NCBI GenBank assembly: GCA_021772705.1
Contig: JAJFLN010000655.1
Coordinates: 1-13,348, forward strand
Direction: 5' to 3'
DNA length: 13,348 bases
From: Candidatus Cloacimonadota bacterium
Lineage (GTDB): Bacteria > Muiribacteriota > UBA6191 > JACPRK01
Numbering within the stretch: position 1 is the stretch's first letter; every line of letters begins with the position of its first letter. Below, piece by piece: positions 7,254-13,348 of this stretch. A program made the translations under genes and the position numbers. Below the pieces are notes generated by a model, which worked only from the letters and a program-made list of their open reading frames with translations, searched no databases and was not told where the DNA came from.

Positions 7254-8279
7254 ATGAAGACCCATACCGTAGTGATGATCCCCGGTGACGGAATCGGACC
7301 GGAAGTGACGACCGCCACCCGCAAGGTGCTGGAGGCCGCCGGGGCCCCGGTGCGGTTCATCGAACGCCACGCCGGAATTGCAGCACTCGATCGAGGCACC
7401 GATGACCTCCTTCCCGCTGCTACCGTCGATGCGATTCGTCAGCATGGCGTCGCTCTCAAGGGGCCCTGTACGACTCCGATCGGCAAGGGGTTCAGCTCCA
7501 TCAACGTGGCCCTGCGGAAGAAGCTCAACCTCTACGCCGCCGTCCGGCCCGTCAGGAGTCTGGCCGGTGTGAAGACCCGCTTCCAGGACGTGGATCTGGT
7601 GATCATCCGGGAGAACACAGAAGGGCTCTACAGCGGTGTGGAGAACCAGATCACCGACGGCGTGATCGTCTCCATGAAAGTGGCCACTCGGGTGGCCTGC
7701 CATCGCCTCACCCACTGGGGATTCCGATACGCCACTCACCGGAGGCGGCAGAAGATCTCTCTTTTCCACAAGGCCAACATCATGAAGATGTCCGACGGCC
7801 TCATGCTCGATGAGGCCCGCAAGGTCCATGAGCACGACTATCCCAATATCGAATACGAGGAAGTGATCATCGACGCGGGGATGATGAAGCTCGTGCAGGA
7901 CCCGACGAAGTTCGACATCATCATGTGCGAGAACCTCTACGGCGACATCATCTCGGACCTCTGCGCCGGTCTCGTGGGAGGACTGGGCGTCACGCCCGGC
8001 GCCAACATCGGTGACGAGGATGCCGTGTTCGAGGCGGTCCACGGTTCGGCCCCGGACATCGCCGGGAACAACCTGGCCAACCCCCTGGCCATGATCATGT
8101 CCGCCACCATGATGTTGAACCACATCGCCGATCGCCGACAGGATCTGACCTGCCGTCAAGCCAGCGAACGGATCAAGACCGCCTACAATCTGGCCCTGGA
8201 AGACGGCCAGAAGACTCGCGACCTGGGTGGTGAGCTGGGAACGAAGGAATTCACCCAGGCTGTTATCGAAAGGCTGTAG
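7254..8279 (+). CDS. NAD-dependent isocitrate dehydrogenase
   Basis: This 341-residue enzyme of the isocitrate/isopropylmalate dehydrogenase family oxidatively decarboxylates isocitrate to 2-oxoglutarate. Residues equivalent to the E. coli isocitrate site are visible: Ser82, Asn84 and Arg88 (SINVALR), Arg98, Arg119 and Tyr126 (RENTEGLYSG), Lys173 (HKANIMK), Asp207, Asp231 and Asp235. The Ser-x-Asn pair is the isocitrate rather than isopropylmalate signature. At the cofactor site HGSAPDIAG (263-271) has Asp268-Ile269 where NADP enzymes have Lys-Tyr, so NAD is predicted. It resembles eukaryotic mitochondrial IDH3 subunits but stands alone. The ribosome-binding site is weak. Co-transcription with aceE is plausible from orientation and a 118-base gap. 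Homoisocitrate dehydrogenase is a less likely alternative. Confidence 0.93.
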   Translation: MKTHTVVMIPGDGIGPEVTTATRKVLEAAGAPVRFIERHAGIAALDRGTDDLLPAATVDAIRQHGVALKGPCTTPIGKGFSSINVALRKKLNLYAAVRPVRSLAGVKTRFQDVDLVIIRENTEGLYSGVENQITDGVIVSMKVATRVACHRLTHWGFRYATHRRRQKISLFHKANIMKMSDGLMLDEARKVHEHDYPNIEYEEVIIDAGMMKLVQDPTKFDIIMCENLYGDIISDLCAGLVGGLGVTPGANIGDEDAVFEAVHGSAPDIAGNNLANPLAMIMSATMMLNHIADRRQDLTCRQASERIKTAYNLALEDGQKTRDLGGELGTKEFTQAVIERL

Positions 8280-8307
8280 AAAGCCGGGTCCACGCGGCAT
8301 ACTGTCA

Positions 8308-8587
8308 CCGGCTTCCCGGGCGGGTGCATGTCGCCCAGAGAGTGGCTTCTCCTGCGATGCTCCGGAAGTTTCACGGAGCCCACAGAGCTCACGGAGGTCC
8401 TTTTGGGAGAAATCGTACTTGATGCGTCGAGTAGCTGCCTGAGAGTCAGACCCAGCCACCCCTGTGCTCAGCATCTCACCTCTCCACACGAAAATCCCTG
8501 TGTTCTCTGCGATCTCTGTGAGCTCCGTGATACCCAATGTTGGCTGTCCCCTACGGGACATGCATCCTTCCCGGGCCGTCGCCGGGT
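8308..8587. repeat. Nested inverted-repeat element between icd and amrS
   Basis: The intergenic region holds two pairs of arms in mirror order. Outer arms: CCCGGG (8315-8320) with TGCATGT (8325-8331) on the left, and ACATGCA (8558-8564) with CCCGGG (8570-8575) on the right. Inner arms: 8371-8387 is complementary to 8514-8530 at 16 of 17 positions. The inner motif (TCACGGAG, CACAGAG and the complement CTCTGTGAGCTCCGTG) belongs to a repeat type common in environmental genomes that yields spurious 'SVSSV' peptides. No transposase is present, so it is a MITE-like or composite palindromic element. Open frames crossing it at 8227-8667 are repeat translations, not genes. Confidence 0.75.
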
Positions 8588-8606
8588 CTGAAACGCCGCC
8601 ATGGGC

Positions 8607-8612
8607 TATAGT
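8607..8612 (+). promoter_or_regulatory. Candidate -10 box for a leaderless amrS mRNA
   Basis: TATAGT ends six bases before ATG 8619, so transcription would begin at or beside the start codon. No Shine-Dalgarno sequence precedes either 8601 or 8619, which fits leaderless initiation. A clear -35 is not visible. Confidence 0.45.
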
Positions 8613-8618
8613 GGCCAC

Positions 8619-9917
8619 ATGGCCAGGAACCGTTCCGATGACGTGGAGAGTCTCGATCGGCTGCTGAAGGAGCGGACCGCCGAGGGCGTGCTCTACGAGA
8701 AGCTGACTGGGGACCGGGTCCGGTGCTTCGCCTGCGGCCATCGCTGCGTTGTGCCTGAAGGCCACGACGGGGTCTGCAAGGTCCGGTTCAACCGAGGAGG
8801 CAAGCTGTTCGTCCCCAGGGGATACGTGGCGGGGATCCAGGTCGATCCCATCGAGAAGAAGCCCTTCTACCACGCTTTCCCCGGCGCCTCGGCTCTCAGC
8901 TTCGGCATGCTCGGATGTGACTTCCATTGTGGCTATTGCCAGAACTGGCTCACGTCTCAGGTGTTGCGAGATCCCGTGGCCATCGCTCCGCCGAATGACA
9001 TGACCCCTGAGAAGATCGTACAGATTGCCCGGACCCAGGGCGCGCCGGCCATGGTGGCCACCTACAACGAGCCTCTCATCACCAGCGAGTGGGCCGTCGA
9101 GATCTTCCGCCTCGCCAGAGAAGCGGGGATCACCTGCGGGTATGTCTCCAACGGCAACGGTACACCGGAAGTGCTGGAGTACATCCGGCCCTTCGTGGAC
9201 CTCTACAAGGTGGATCTGAAGAGCTTCCGGGACCCCAATTACCGGAAGCTCGGCGGGACACTCGAGGCTGTGCTCCAGACGATCCGATCCCTGCATGCCA
9301 TGGGTTTCTGGGTCGAGATCGTCACGCTGGTGATCCCAGGGTTCAACGACTCCGAGGAAGAGCTCCGGGACATGGCCCGGTTCCTGGCGGAGGTGTCCGT
9401 CGACATCCCCTGGCACTGCACGGCCTACCACCAGGACTACCGGATGAAGGACCGGGAAAACACGGCGGTCCGGCACGTGGTGCGGGCCTGTGAGATAGGT
9501 TCCGAAGAGGGGCTCCGCTACTGTTACGGGGGCAACCTGTCAGGGATGGTCGGGGACTGGGAGAACACTCGATGCCCCTCGTGCCGGCACGAGTTGATCC
9601 GTCGATACGGTTACCACATCTCCGTTACAGGGCTCCAGGATGGCCGATGCAACAACTGCCAGGAGGCCATCGCCGGTTTCTGGGCGCCGGGATGGAAGCT
9701 GGACCGGCCCGATGGAGGCTTGCCGGACAGGATGCCCAGAGCTGTCCCCCTGGAGCCGGCGGCGGACATGACGCCGGAGCTGGAACAGGCGGCCCATCGC
9801 GGAGCCCTGGTGCGCGCCCTGGGCCGGAAGTCAGCTCATTCGGGCCGAGGGGCGGACCGGTCGTCTTCGTCAGTTCGGAGCGCTGAAGGCGAGAGACCGA
9901 AGGGCGAATCCAGCTGA
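8619..9917 (+). CDS. amrS: AmmeMemoRadiSam-type radical SAM enzyme (AmrS)
   Basis: This is a radical SAM protein of the AmrS group, related to pyruvate formate-lyase activating enzymes. Numbering from ATG 8601 (438 residues; 432 from 8619), it has an N-terminal cysteine cluster Cys42, Cys45, Cys49 and Cys59; the SAM/4Fe-4S motif CDFHCGYC (Cys106, Cys110, Cys113); the strand ATYNEPL (153-159); and a C-terminal zinc-ribbon-like pair CPSC (325-328) and CNNC (350-353). The family normally ends near here; residues about 365-438 are an extra tail rich in Arg, Ser and Gly, with no recognisable domain. Start 8619 is preferred because TATAGT lies just upstream; 8601 would add MGYSGH. The usual Memo and AMMECR1 partners are not in the window. 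The chemical substrate is not established. Confidence 0.92.
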   Translation: MARNRSDDVESLDRLLKERTAEGVLYEKLTGDRVRCFACGHRCVVPEGHDGVCKVRFNRGGKLFVPRGYVAGIQVDPIEKKPFYHAFPGASALSFGMLGCDFHCGYCQNWLTSQVLRDPVAIAPPNDMTPEKIVQIARTQGAPAMVATYNEPLITSEWAVEIFRLAREAGITCGYVSNGNGTPEVLEYIRPFVDLYKVDLKSFRDPNYRKLGGTLEAVLQTIRSLHAMGFWVEIVTLVIPGFNDSEEELRDMARFLAEVSVDIPWHCTAYHQDYRMKDRENTAVRHVVRACEIGSEEGLRYCYGGNLSGMVGDWENTRCPSCRHELIRRYGYHISVTGLQDGRCNNCQEAIAGFWAPGWKLDRPDGGLPDRMPRAVPLEPAADMTPELEQAAHRGALVRALGRKSAHSGRGADRSSSSVRSAEGERPKGESS

Positions 9918-11302
9918 ATCGGTTCGCCGACATCCGGAAGGGGGAGGGGGAGAAGCTTGTCCTGTCTTTCCTCTATCTGTTCCTGCTTATGGGGGGCTAC
10001 TACATCCTGAAGCCCGTTCGGGACGCCCTGGGTCTGGAGCTGGGCACCAAGCAGCTGCCCAATCTCTTCATGGGGACCATGGTGGTCATCTACTTCGCCA
10101 ACCTGGTCTACGGCAAGCTGGTCGGCATGTGGCCCAGGCACCGGTTCATCCCCTTCGTCTACCGGTTCTTCGCCCTCAACCTGATCCTCTTCGGAGGCCT
10201 CTTCCTGCTGGGTCTCGAGTCCTATCCGGCGCTGAAGAAGGGGCTGATAGCCACCTTCTTCATTTGGTTCAGCATCTTCAACCTCTTCGTGGTCACCATC
10301 TTCTGGAGCTTCATGAATGACGTCTGGAAGACGGACCAGAGCAAGCGGCTCTACGGATTTATCGGAGCCGGTGCCAGCCTGGGGGCCTTCTGCGGCAGTC
10401 AGGCCACCATCGGTCTCGTCAAGATAGTCAACGTCGAGAGCCTGCTGATCCTGGGCGCCGGAGTGCTCGAGATCTGTGTTCAGATCATGCAGCGAATCCA
10501 CCGGAACGCTCTGCTGGAAGAGGGCCGGGAGCCAGACAGCCCGGAGAAGAAGCTGGAGCGGGCAGAGGCGAAAGAGGTGTCGGCCAGCGGCGGGTCACCC
10601 GCGGCAGGTAAGGAAGAGGGGAGATCCGGCCTGTCTCTCATACTCCGGTCCCGCTACCTCCTGCTCCTGGCGGGTTTCATGTTTCTCCTCACCAGCTCCA
10701 ACACCTTCCTCTGGTTCCAGCTCAACGAACTGGTGCAGATCGAGATCGTCGACAAGGAAGCCAGGGCCGCGACCTTCGCCCGGATCTACCAGGCCGTTCA
10801 GGTCGTCTCCCTGGCGGTTCAGCTGCTGGCTACGGCAGCGATCCTGAGACGATTCGACCTGCGAGTGGGCCTGGCAGCCGTACCGGCGGTGATGATGATC
10901 GGATCGGCCCTCTTCTTCCTCCACCCGGGCCTTTGGGTCGTCGGTCTCACCTACGTGGCCTGCTACGGTCTCCACTATTCCATCAACAGGGCATCCCGGG
11001 AGATCCTCTACACCGCTACGACCGCCGAGGAGCGCTACAAGGCCAAGAGCTTCAACGACACCTTCGTGTATCGCTTTGGTGACGCCTCCAGCGCCCTGAT
11101 CGTCAAGATCATCCAGACGCCACCTGTCTGGCTGGCGGGTCTGATGGCTTCAGCTGCTGCCCTGTTGCCCGCAGGCGCCGGCACGGAGACGACCCGGCCC
11201 TTGCTCGCCACCCTGGTGATCATGGGACTGATCTTCGCCGTCGCCAGACTGGTCATCATCTGGTTCCTGGGCCGGGAGTTCAACCGCAAAATCGCGAAGT
11301 GA
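9914..11302 (+). CDS. NTT-family (ATP:ADP antiporter-like) nucleotide transporter
   Basis: This integral membrane protein belongs to the TLC/Npt nucleotide transporter family, which exchanges or imports nucleotides in intracellular parasites and also occurs in free-living bacteria with unknown substrates. The first ATG is at 9989, but it cuts into helix 1: the open frame upstream encodes FADIRKGEGEKLVLSFLYLF leading into GGYYILKPVRDALG, a typical family N-terminus. Between the upstream stop (9884) and 9989 there is no ATG, GTG or TTG; CTG at 9914 overlaps the amrS stop as CTGA and follows GAAGGG by nine bases, so it is my tentative start (462 residues). Counting from 9989, a charged linker (172-220) separates two helix bundles and REILYTATTAEERYKAKSF (338-355) is a conserved block. 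An N-terminal sequencing error is an alternative. Confidence 0.85.
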   Translation: MNRFADIRKGEGEKLVLSFLYLFLLMGGYYILKPVRDALGLELGTKQLPNLFMGTMVVIYFANLVYGKLVGMWPRHRFIPFVYRFFALNLILFGGLFLLGLESYPALKKGLIATFFIWFSIFNLFVVTIFWSFMNDVWKTDQSKRLYGFIGAGASLGAFCGSQATIGLVKIVNVESLLILGAGVLEICVQIMQRIHRNALLEEGREPDSPEKKLERAEAKEVSASGGSPAAGKEEGRSGLSLILRSRYLLLLAGFMFLLTSSNTFLWFQLNELVQIEIVDKEARAATFARIYQAVQVVSLAVQLLATAAILRRFDLRVGLAAVPAVMMIGSALFFLHPGLWVVGLTYVACYGLHYSINRASREILYTATTAEERYKAKSFNDTFVYRFGDASSALIVKIIQTPPVWLAGLMASAAALLPAGAGTETTRPLLATLVIMGLIFAVARLVIIWFLGREFNRKIAK

Positions 11303-11429
11303 ACCCTGGCTTTCTCTGGATCGCGAAAGTAGCTCGGGCTAGCCATCACCATTGGAGTGCGCCCGGTTCATCCGGACCTGCTCCACCTACGGCTGCGGCG
11401 CCGAGCTCTGACGGTCGAGAATGAAAACA

Positions 11430-11451
11430 CCCCGGCGCTCGCGCGCCGGGG
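11430..11451 (-). terminator. Intrinsic terminator in the convergent gap
   Basis: CCCCGGCGC (11430-11438) and GCGCCGGGG (11443-11451) form a perfect nine-pair stem with a TCGC loop. Read on the minus strand the stem is followed by TGTTTTCATTC, a U-rich tail suited to the ATP-grasp transcript. On the plus strand the tail (TGCCCCTTGTTCT) is weaker but could still stop transcription from the transporter, so it may work in both directions. The stretch from 11303 to 11429 shows nothing else I can identify. Confidence 0.75.
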
Positions 11452-11516
11452 TGCCCCTTGTTCTGTGGACCGGTTTCTAGCCCCAACACCCCTGAGATAA
11501 TACGGATTTTGTTGTA

Positions 11517-11561
11517 GTGTGGCTCTGCCCCACACCCTGTTGGGGGAGCCAGCTCCCCCAA
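11517..11561. repeat. Double-hairpin palindromic element
   Basis: Two hairpins lie side by side: GTGTGG (11517-11522) with CCACAC (11530-11535), then TTGGGGGAGC (11540-11549) with GCTCCCCCAA (11552-11561), a perfect ten-base inverted pair. The paired layout resembles a REP/BIME-type unit. The AT-rich stretch before it (about 11494-11515) is the least GC-rich part of the gap. From 11562 to 11699 I see only a small GGGCC-AAT-GGCCC hairpin (near 11650) and no gene. Confidence 0.6.
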
Positions 11562-11699
11562 ACCCCCAATTGGACTGGTGGGACTGAGAGTGGTGATGAA
11601 CACTTGGATGACATACGAAAGCTTGGCCTGTTCATCGGGGTCCAGGGGCCAATGGCCCTTGGCGGGAGTTCGAGGGCGGATAACTCATGGGTATTGCTT

Positions 11700-13034
11700 C
11701 TAGCCCTGGCCGTTCAGGCCGAGGCGCTGCCGCTCGCAGTGACACCAGAAGGCGTGAATGCCTCGGTAGTGCATGTTCTGCTGGTCCCATTCGTGGGGGA
11801 ACTTGAAGAACTGCTTCACCTGGGCTACGAGTACCTCGTCGAAGTCATCGGACTCGAACCACTCGAGGCAGCGGCGGTCGAAGTCGGCGCCGCCCAGGTC
11901 CTTCTTGCAGAATTCCTCGAACTTCTTGGTGTGGAAGTGATCGTCGGCGATCGCCTCGTATTCCTGGATACGTTTCTTGTAGGACCACTTCTTGGAATTG
12001 GCGTCATCCCGGACCTTGAAGAACCGATCCCAGTGGTAGGAGAACCCGTGGGGCTTCCGGTATCCGCTGACGGAGACGAAGAGCAGCCACTTGACCATGG
12101 CCTTCACCAGGTCGGGGAAGTAGAAGTGGAGGCTGGTCAGGTTGGAATCGGGATAGGCGTTGCAGAAATCGATGGGATAGATGACTCCGTCGTGACCGAT
12201 GAGAGTCTCGCAGGAGTTGTGGTCCCATCCGTAGAAGGCGTTGATGATCTTGGAGATGGCCTTCACTTCCCACTCCTGCTCCGCCGTGAGCCAGTTGAAG
12301 ACAACGGCCTCTCCCGGTCCTCGGAGGTAACGATGATGGGGATGCTCCGCCTTGGCGTTGTAGTGCATGGGCATGGCCTGGGGGCCGATGGCCACGGTGC
12401 GGACGAATTCGGTGTAGTCGATGGCCTGCTGCAGGTTCTGGGGACGGGCGCCGGACTCGTCGTAGGCCGCCTGCAGCTCTGCGAAGTTCTCCACTCGCTT
12501 GACCCCGACCCAGCCGCCGCCATCCTGAGGCTTGATGAAGGCCGGGTATCCCACTTCCTCGCCGATCTCCTCGAGGCTGAACATCTCGAACTCGCTGAAG
12601 GTCAGCTCCAGATCGATGGTGGAACTCTTCTTCAGGTCGTCGTAGTCCCGCTGGGGAATGGCGACCGTTCTTGGGATATGGAGGCCCAGGTCGTACATAT
12701 GGCCGTAACCGGTGTTCTTGTCGATGGCCTTGAAGCTCGTCATGTCGTTGAGCAGGTAGACCGTGGGAGCCACAATCTGGAAGAAGCTGTTGTGATGCGG
12801 GTTCCAGTGGGCGCCGCGATTGACAATGGCCGAGCACTCCGTCCTGGCCCCCAGAGTCATGTAGGGGCGGCACGAGATTCGCCGCGTTCCGACCTTGTGG
12901 GTCTTGCCTCCGTGCTTGATCTCCGGGCTCAGATGGGCGAGCAGCTTCTCCAGCGAGGCCCGAAAAGAAAGGCTGTTCGGGTCCATGATGCCGAGTACGT
13001 GTTCTTCTACCTTGGAAGCGGAAGTCTTGGCCAT
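11700..13034 (-). CDS. Uncharacterised ATP-grasp domain protein
   Basis: The start ATG at 13034 is chosen because GGAGGAG lies nine bases upstream (13044-13050); in-frame ATGs at 13109 and 13076 lack such a site. The 444-residue protein has a pre-ATP-grasp-like region (about 80-125, ending LGLHIPRTVAIP), the nucleotide-binding strand and glycine loop FIKPQDGGGWVGV (166-178, Lys168), TEFVRTVAIG (208-217) and the metal-binding strand VIYPIDFCNAYPD (284-296, with Asp289 and Asn292). About 140 further residues, rich in Lys, Asp and aromatics, form a C-terminal region I do not recognise. ATP-grasp enzymes ligate a carboxylate to an amine or thiol through an acyl-phosphate, so a peptide-type ligase is expected; substrates are unknown. 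It stands alone, convergent to the transporter. Confidence 0.85.
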   Translation of the reverse strand: MAKTSASKVEEHVLGIMDPNSLSFRASLEKLLAHLSPEIKHGGKTHKVGTRRISCRPYMTLGARTECSAIVNRGAHWNPHHNSFFQIVAPTVYLLNDMTSFKAIDKNTGYGHMYDLGLHIPRTVAIPQRDYDDLKKSSTIDLELTFSEFEMFSLEEIGEEVGYPAFIKPQDGGGWVGVKRVENFAELQAAYDESGARPQNLQQAIDYTEFVRTVAIGPQAMPMHYNAKAEHPHHRYLRGPGEAVVFNWLTAEQEWEVKAISKIINAFYGWDHNSCETLIGHDGVIYPIDFCNAYPDSNLTSLHFYFPDLVKAMVKWLLFVSVSGYRKPHGFSYHWDRFFKVRDDANSKKWSYKKRIQEYEAIADDHFHTKKFEEFCKKDLGGADFDRRCLEWFESDDFDEVLVAQVKQFFKFPHEWDQQNMHYRGIHAFWCHCERQRLGLNGQG

Positions 13035-13115
13035 TCCTCGGGTCTCCTCCAGCAATGCAGCGGTCCGGTCAGGCATGTCAGCCCGTCGGATCCGGCGTTC
13101 CATAACCATCTGCCA

Positions 13116-13153
13116 GCCGGTGGTACCACCGGCGGCGGGGCCTCAATCTAACA
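13116..13153 (-). promoter_or_regulatory. Candidate promoter and 18-bp palindromic operator of the ATP-grasp gene
   Basis: On the minus strand TGTTAGATT (13153-13145) fits an extended -10 element, placing the start of transcription near 13138. Just downstream, GCCGGTGGTACCACCGGC (13116-13133) is a perfect 18-base palindrome, at about +5 to +22. It could be a dimeric repressor site or a 5' mRNA hairpin. No -35 is clear. Confidence 0.5.
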
Positions 13154-13196
13154 CGGAAACGGGCCTGCCCTCCATCATGAAGTTGGCCGGGCGAGA

Positions 13197-13240
13197 GCAT
13201 GTCATGCAGGGGGTCCCCTCCTCCGTTCGCCCCACTATGG
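13197..13240 (-). repeat. Dispersed repeat, module C, inverted right copy
   Basis: This is the reverse complement of 164-207 with three mismatches. It abuts module A directly, sharing the ACTATGG junction, so C and A form one composite unit here, whereas at the left end A and C are separated by the two B units. Confidence 0.8.
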
Positions 13241-13348
13241 ATGCCCGCATCCAGGACGACTGAATGGCCGGGTCTTCCCGATCCGCTCGTCCTACTATGG
13301 ATGCCCGCATCCAGGACGACTGAATGGCCGAGTTTTCCCGATCCGTTC
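13228..13348. repeat. Module A, two tandem copies with 60-base period
   Basis: The units 13228-13287 and 13288-13347 are direct tandem copies differing at a few positions (for example CGCCCC versus CGTCCT at their starts). The last 61 bases of the window are identical to positions 1-61. The CGTCC/GGACG outer stem is intact in the second copy and weakened in the first. Confidence 0.88.

Noticed and set aside
7254..8279. 3-isopropylmalate dehydrogenase (leuB)
   Set aside because: The Ser82-x-Asn84 and Arg88 pattern and the NVALRKKLNLY context match isocitrate dehydrogenases, and no leucine-pathway gene is nearby.
8227..8667. Overlapping short plus-strand frames between icd and amrS
   Set aside because: They translate the inverted-repeat element; no ribosome-binding site and no plausible protein composition.
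7086..9476. A 796-codon open frame on the minus strand opposite icd and amrS
   Set aside because: It runs antisense through two well-recognised genes and the repeat element between them, has no recognisable domain, and is expected from GC-rich codon use on the other strand.
11517..13151. A 544-codon plus-strand open frame opposite the ATP-grasp gene
   Set aside because: The opposite strand encodes clear ATP-grasp motifs with a strong ribosome-binding site; this frame is low-complexity (Val, Gly, Leu, Glu rich) and begins inside a palindromic repeat.
1..13348. A complete small circular plasmid
   Set aside because: The terminal identity is within a multi-copy repeat and there is no replication, partition or mobilisation gene, while aceE and icd are chromosomal housekeeping genes.
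13197..13348. A CRISPR array at the right end
   Set aside because: The units repeat directly with a 60-base period, with no alternating unique spacers and no cas gene.
1..13348. tRNA, rRNA or riboswitch genes
   Set aside because: I looked through the intergenic gaps for tRNA-like ends, T-loop motifs and conserved riboswitch cores and recognised none; a covariance-model search would be decisive.

Overview
The window is GC-rich bacterial chromosomal DNA, probably from an uncultured, metabolically versatile Gram-negative-type lineage. A homodimeric pyruvate dehydrogenase E1, a eukaryote-like NAD-dependent isocitrate dehydrogenase, an NTT-type nucleotide transporter and many dispersed palindromic repeats would fit Acidobacteriota or a related phylum. 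That placement is a guess; no rRNA or ribosomal protein gene is present to test it.

Layout. Positions 1-235 hold a cluster of dispersed repeats (modules called A, B and C here). Positions 374-1612 carry three small plus-strand genes: two overlapping paralogues for exported proteins of unknown fold and a small two-helix membrane protein. Another A/B repeat lies at 1651-1765. A translationally coupled pair follows (1876-4247): a tiny YjdJ-type GNAT acetyltransferase and a long DUF255/thioredoxin-fold protein (YyaL/SSP411 family). Next come pyruvate dehydrogenase E1 (aceE, 4457-7135) and NAD-type isocitrate dehydrogenase (7254-8279). A nested inverted-repeat element fills the gap at 8308-8587. 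An AmrS-type radical SAM enzyme (8619-9917), possibly leaderless, overlaps an NTT-family nucleotide transporter (to 11302) that lacks a normal start codon for its full first helix. A convergent gap (11303-11699) contains a strong terminator hairpin and a double-hairpin repeat. The minus-strand gene 13034-11700 encodes an uncharacterised ATP-grasp protein, with an 18-bp perfect palindrome in its leader. The right end (13197-13348) returns to repeats: an inverted C and two tandem A copies. The last 61 bases equal the first 61.

How the genes fit together. AceE and isocitrate dehydrogenase sit at the entry and first oxidative step of the TCA cycle and are probably co-expressed, although E2 and E3 are not here. 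The other units look like independent housekeeping or accessory genes separated by repeats. I do not see a defence system, phage, transposase, CRISPR array or RNA gene. The most noteworthy items are the multi-module palindromic repeat family, the paralogous exported pair, the CTGA junction between amrS and the transporter, and the ATP-grasp gene with its palindrome.
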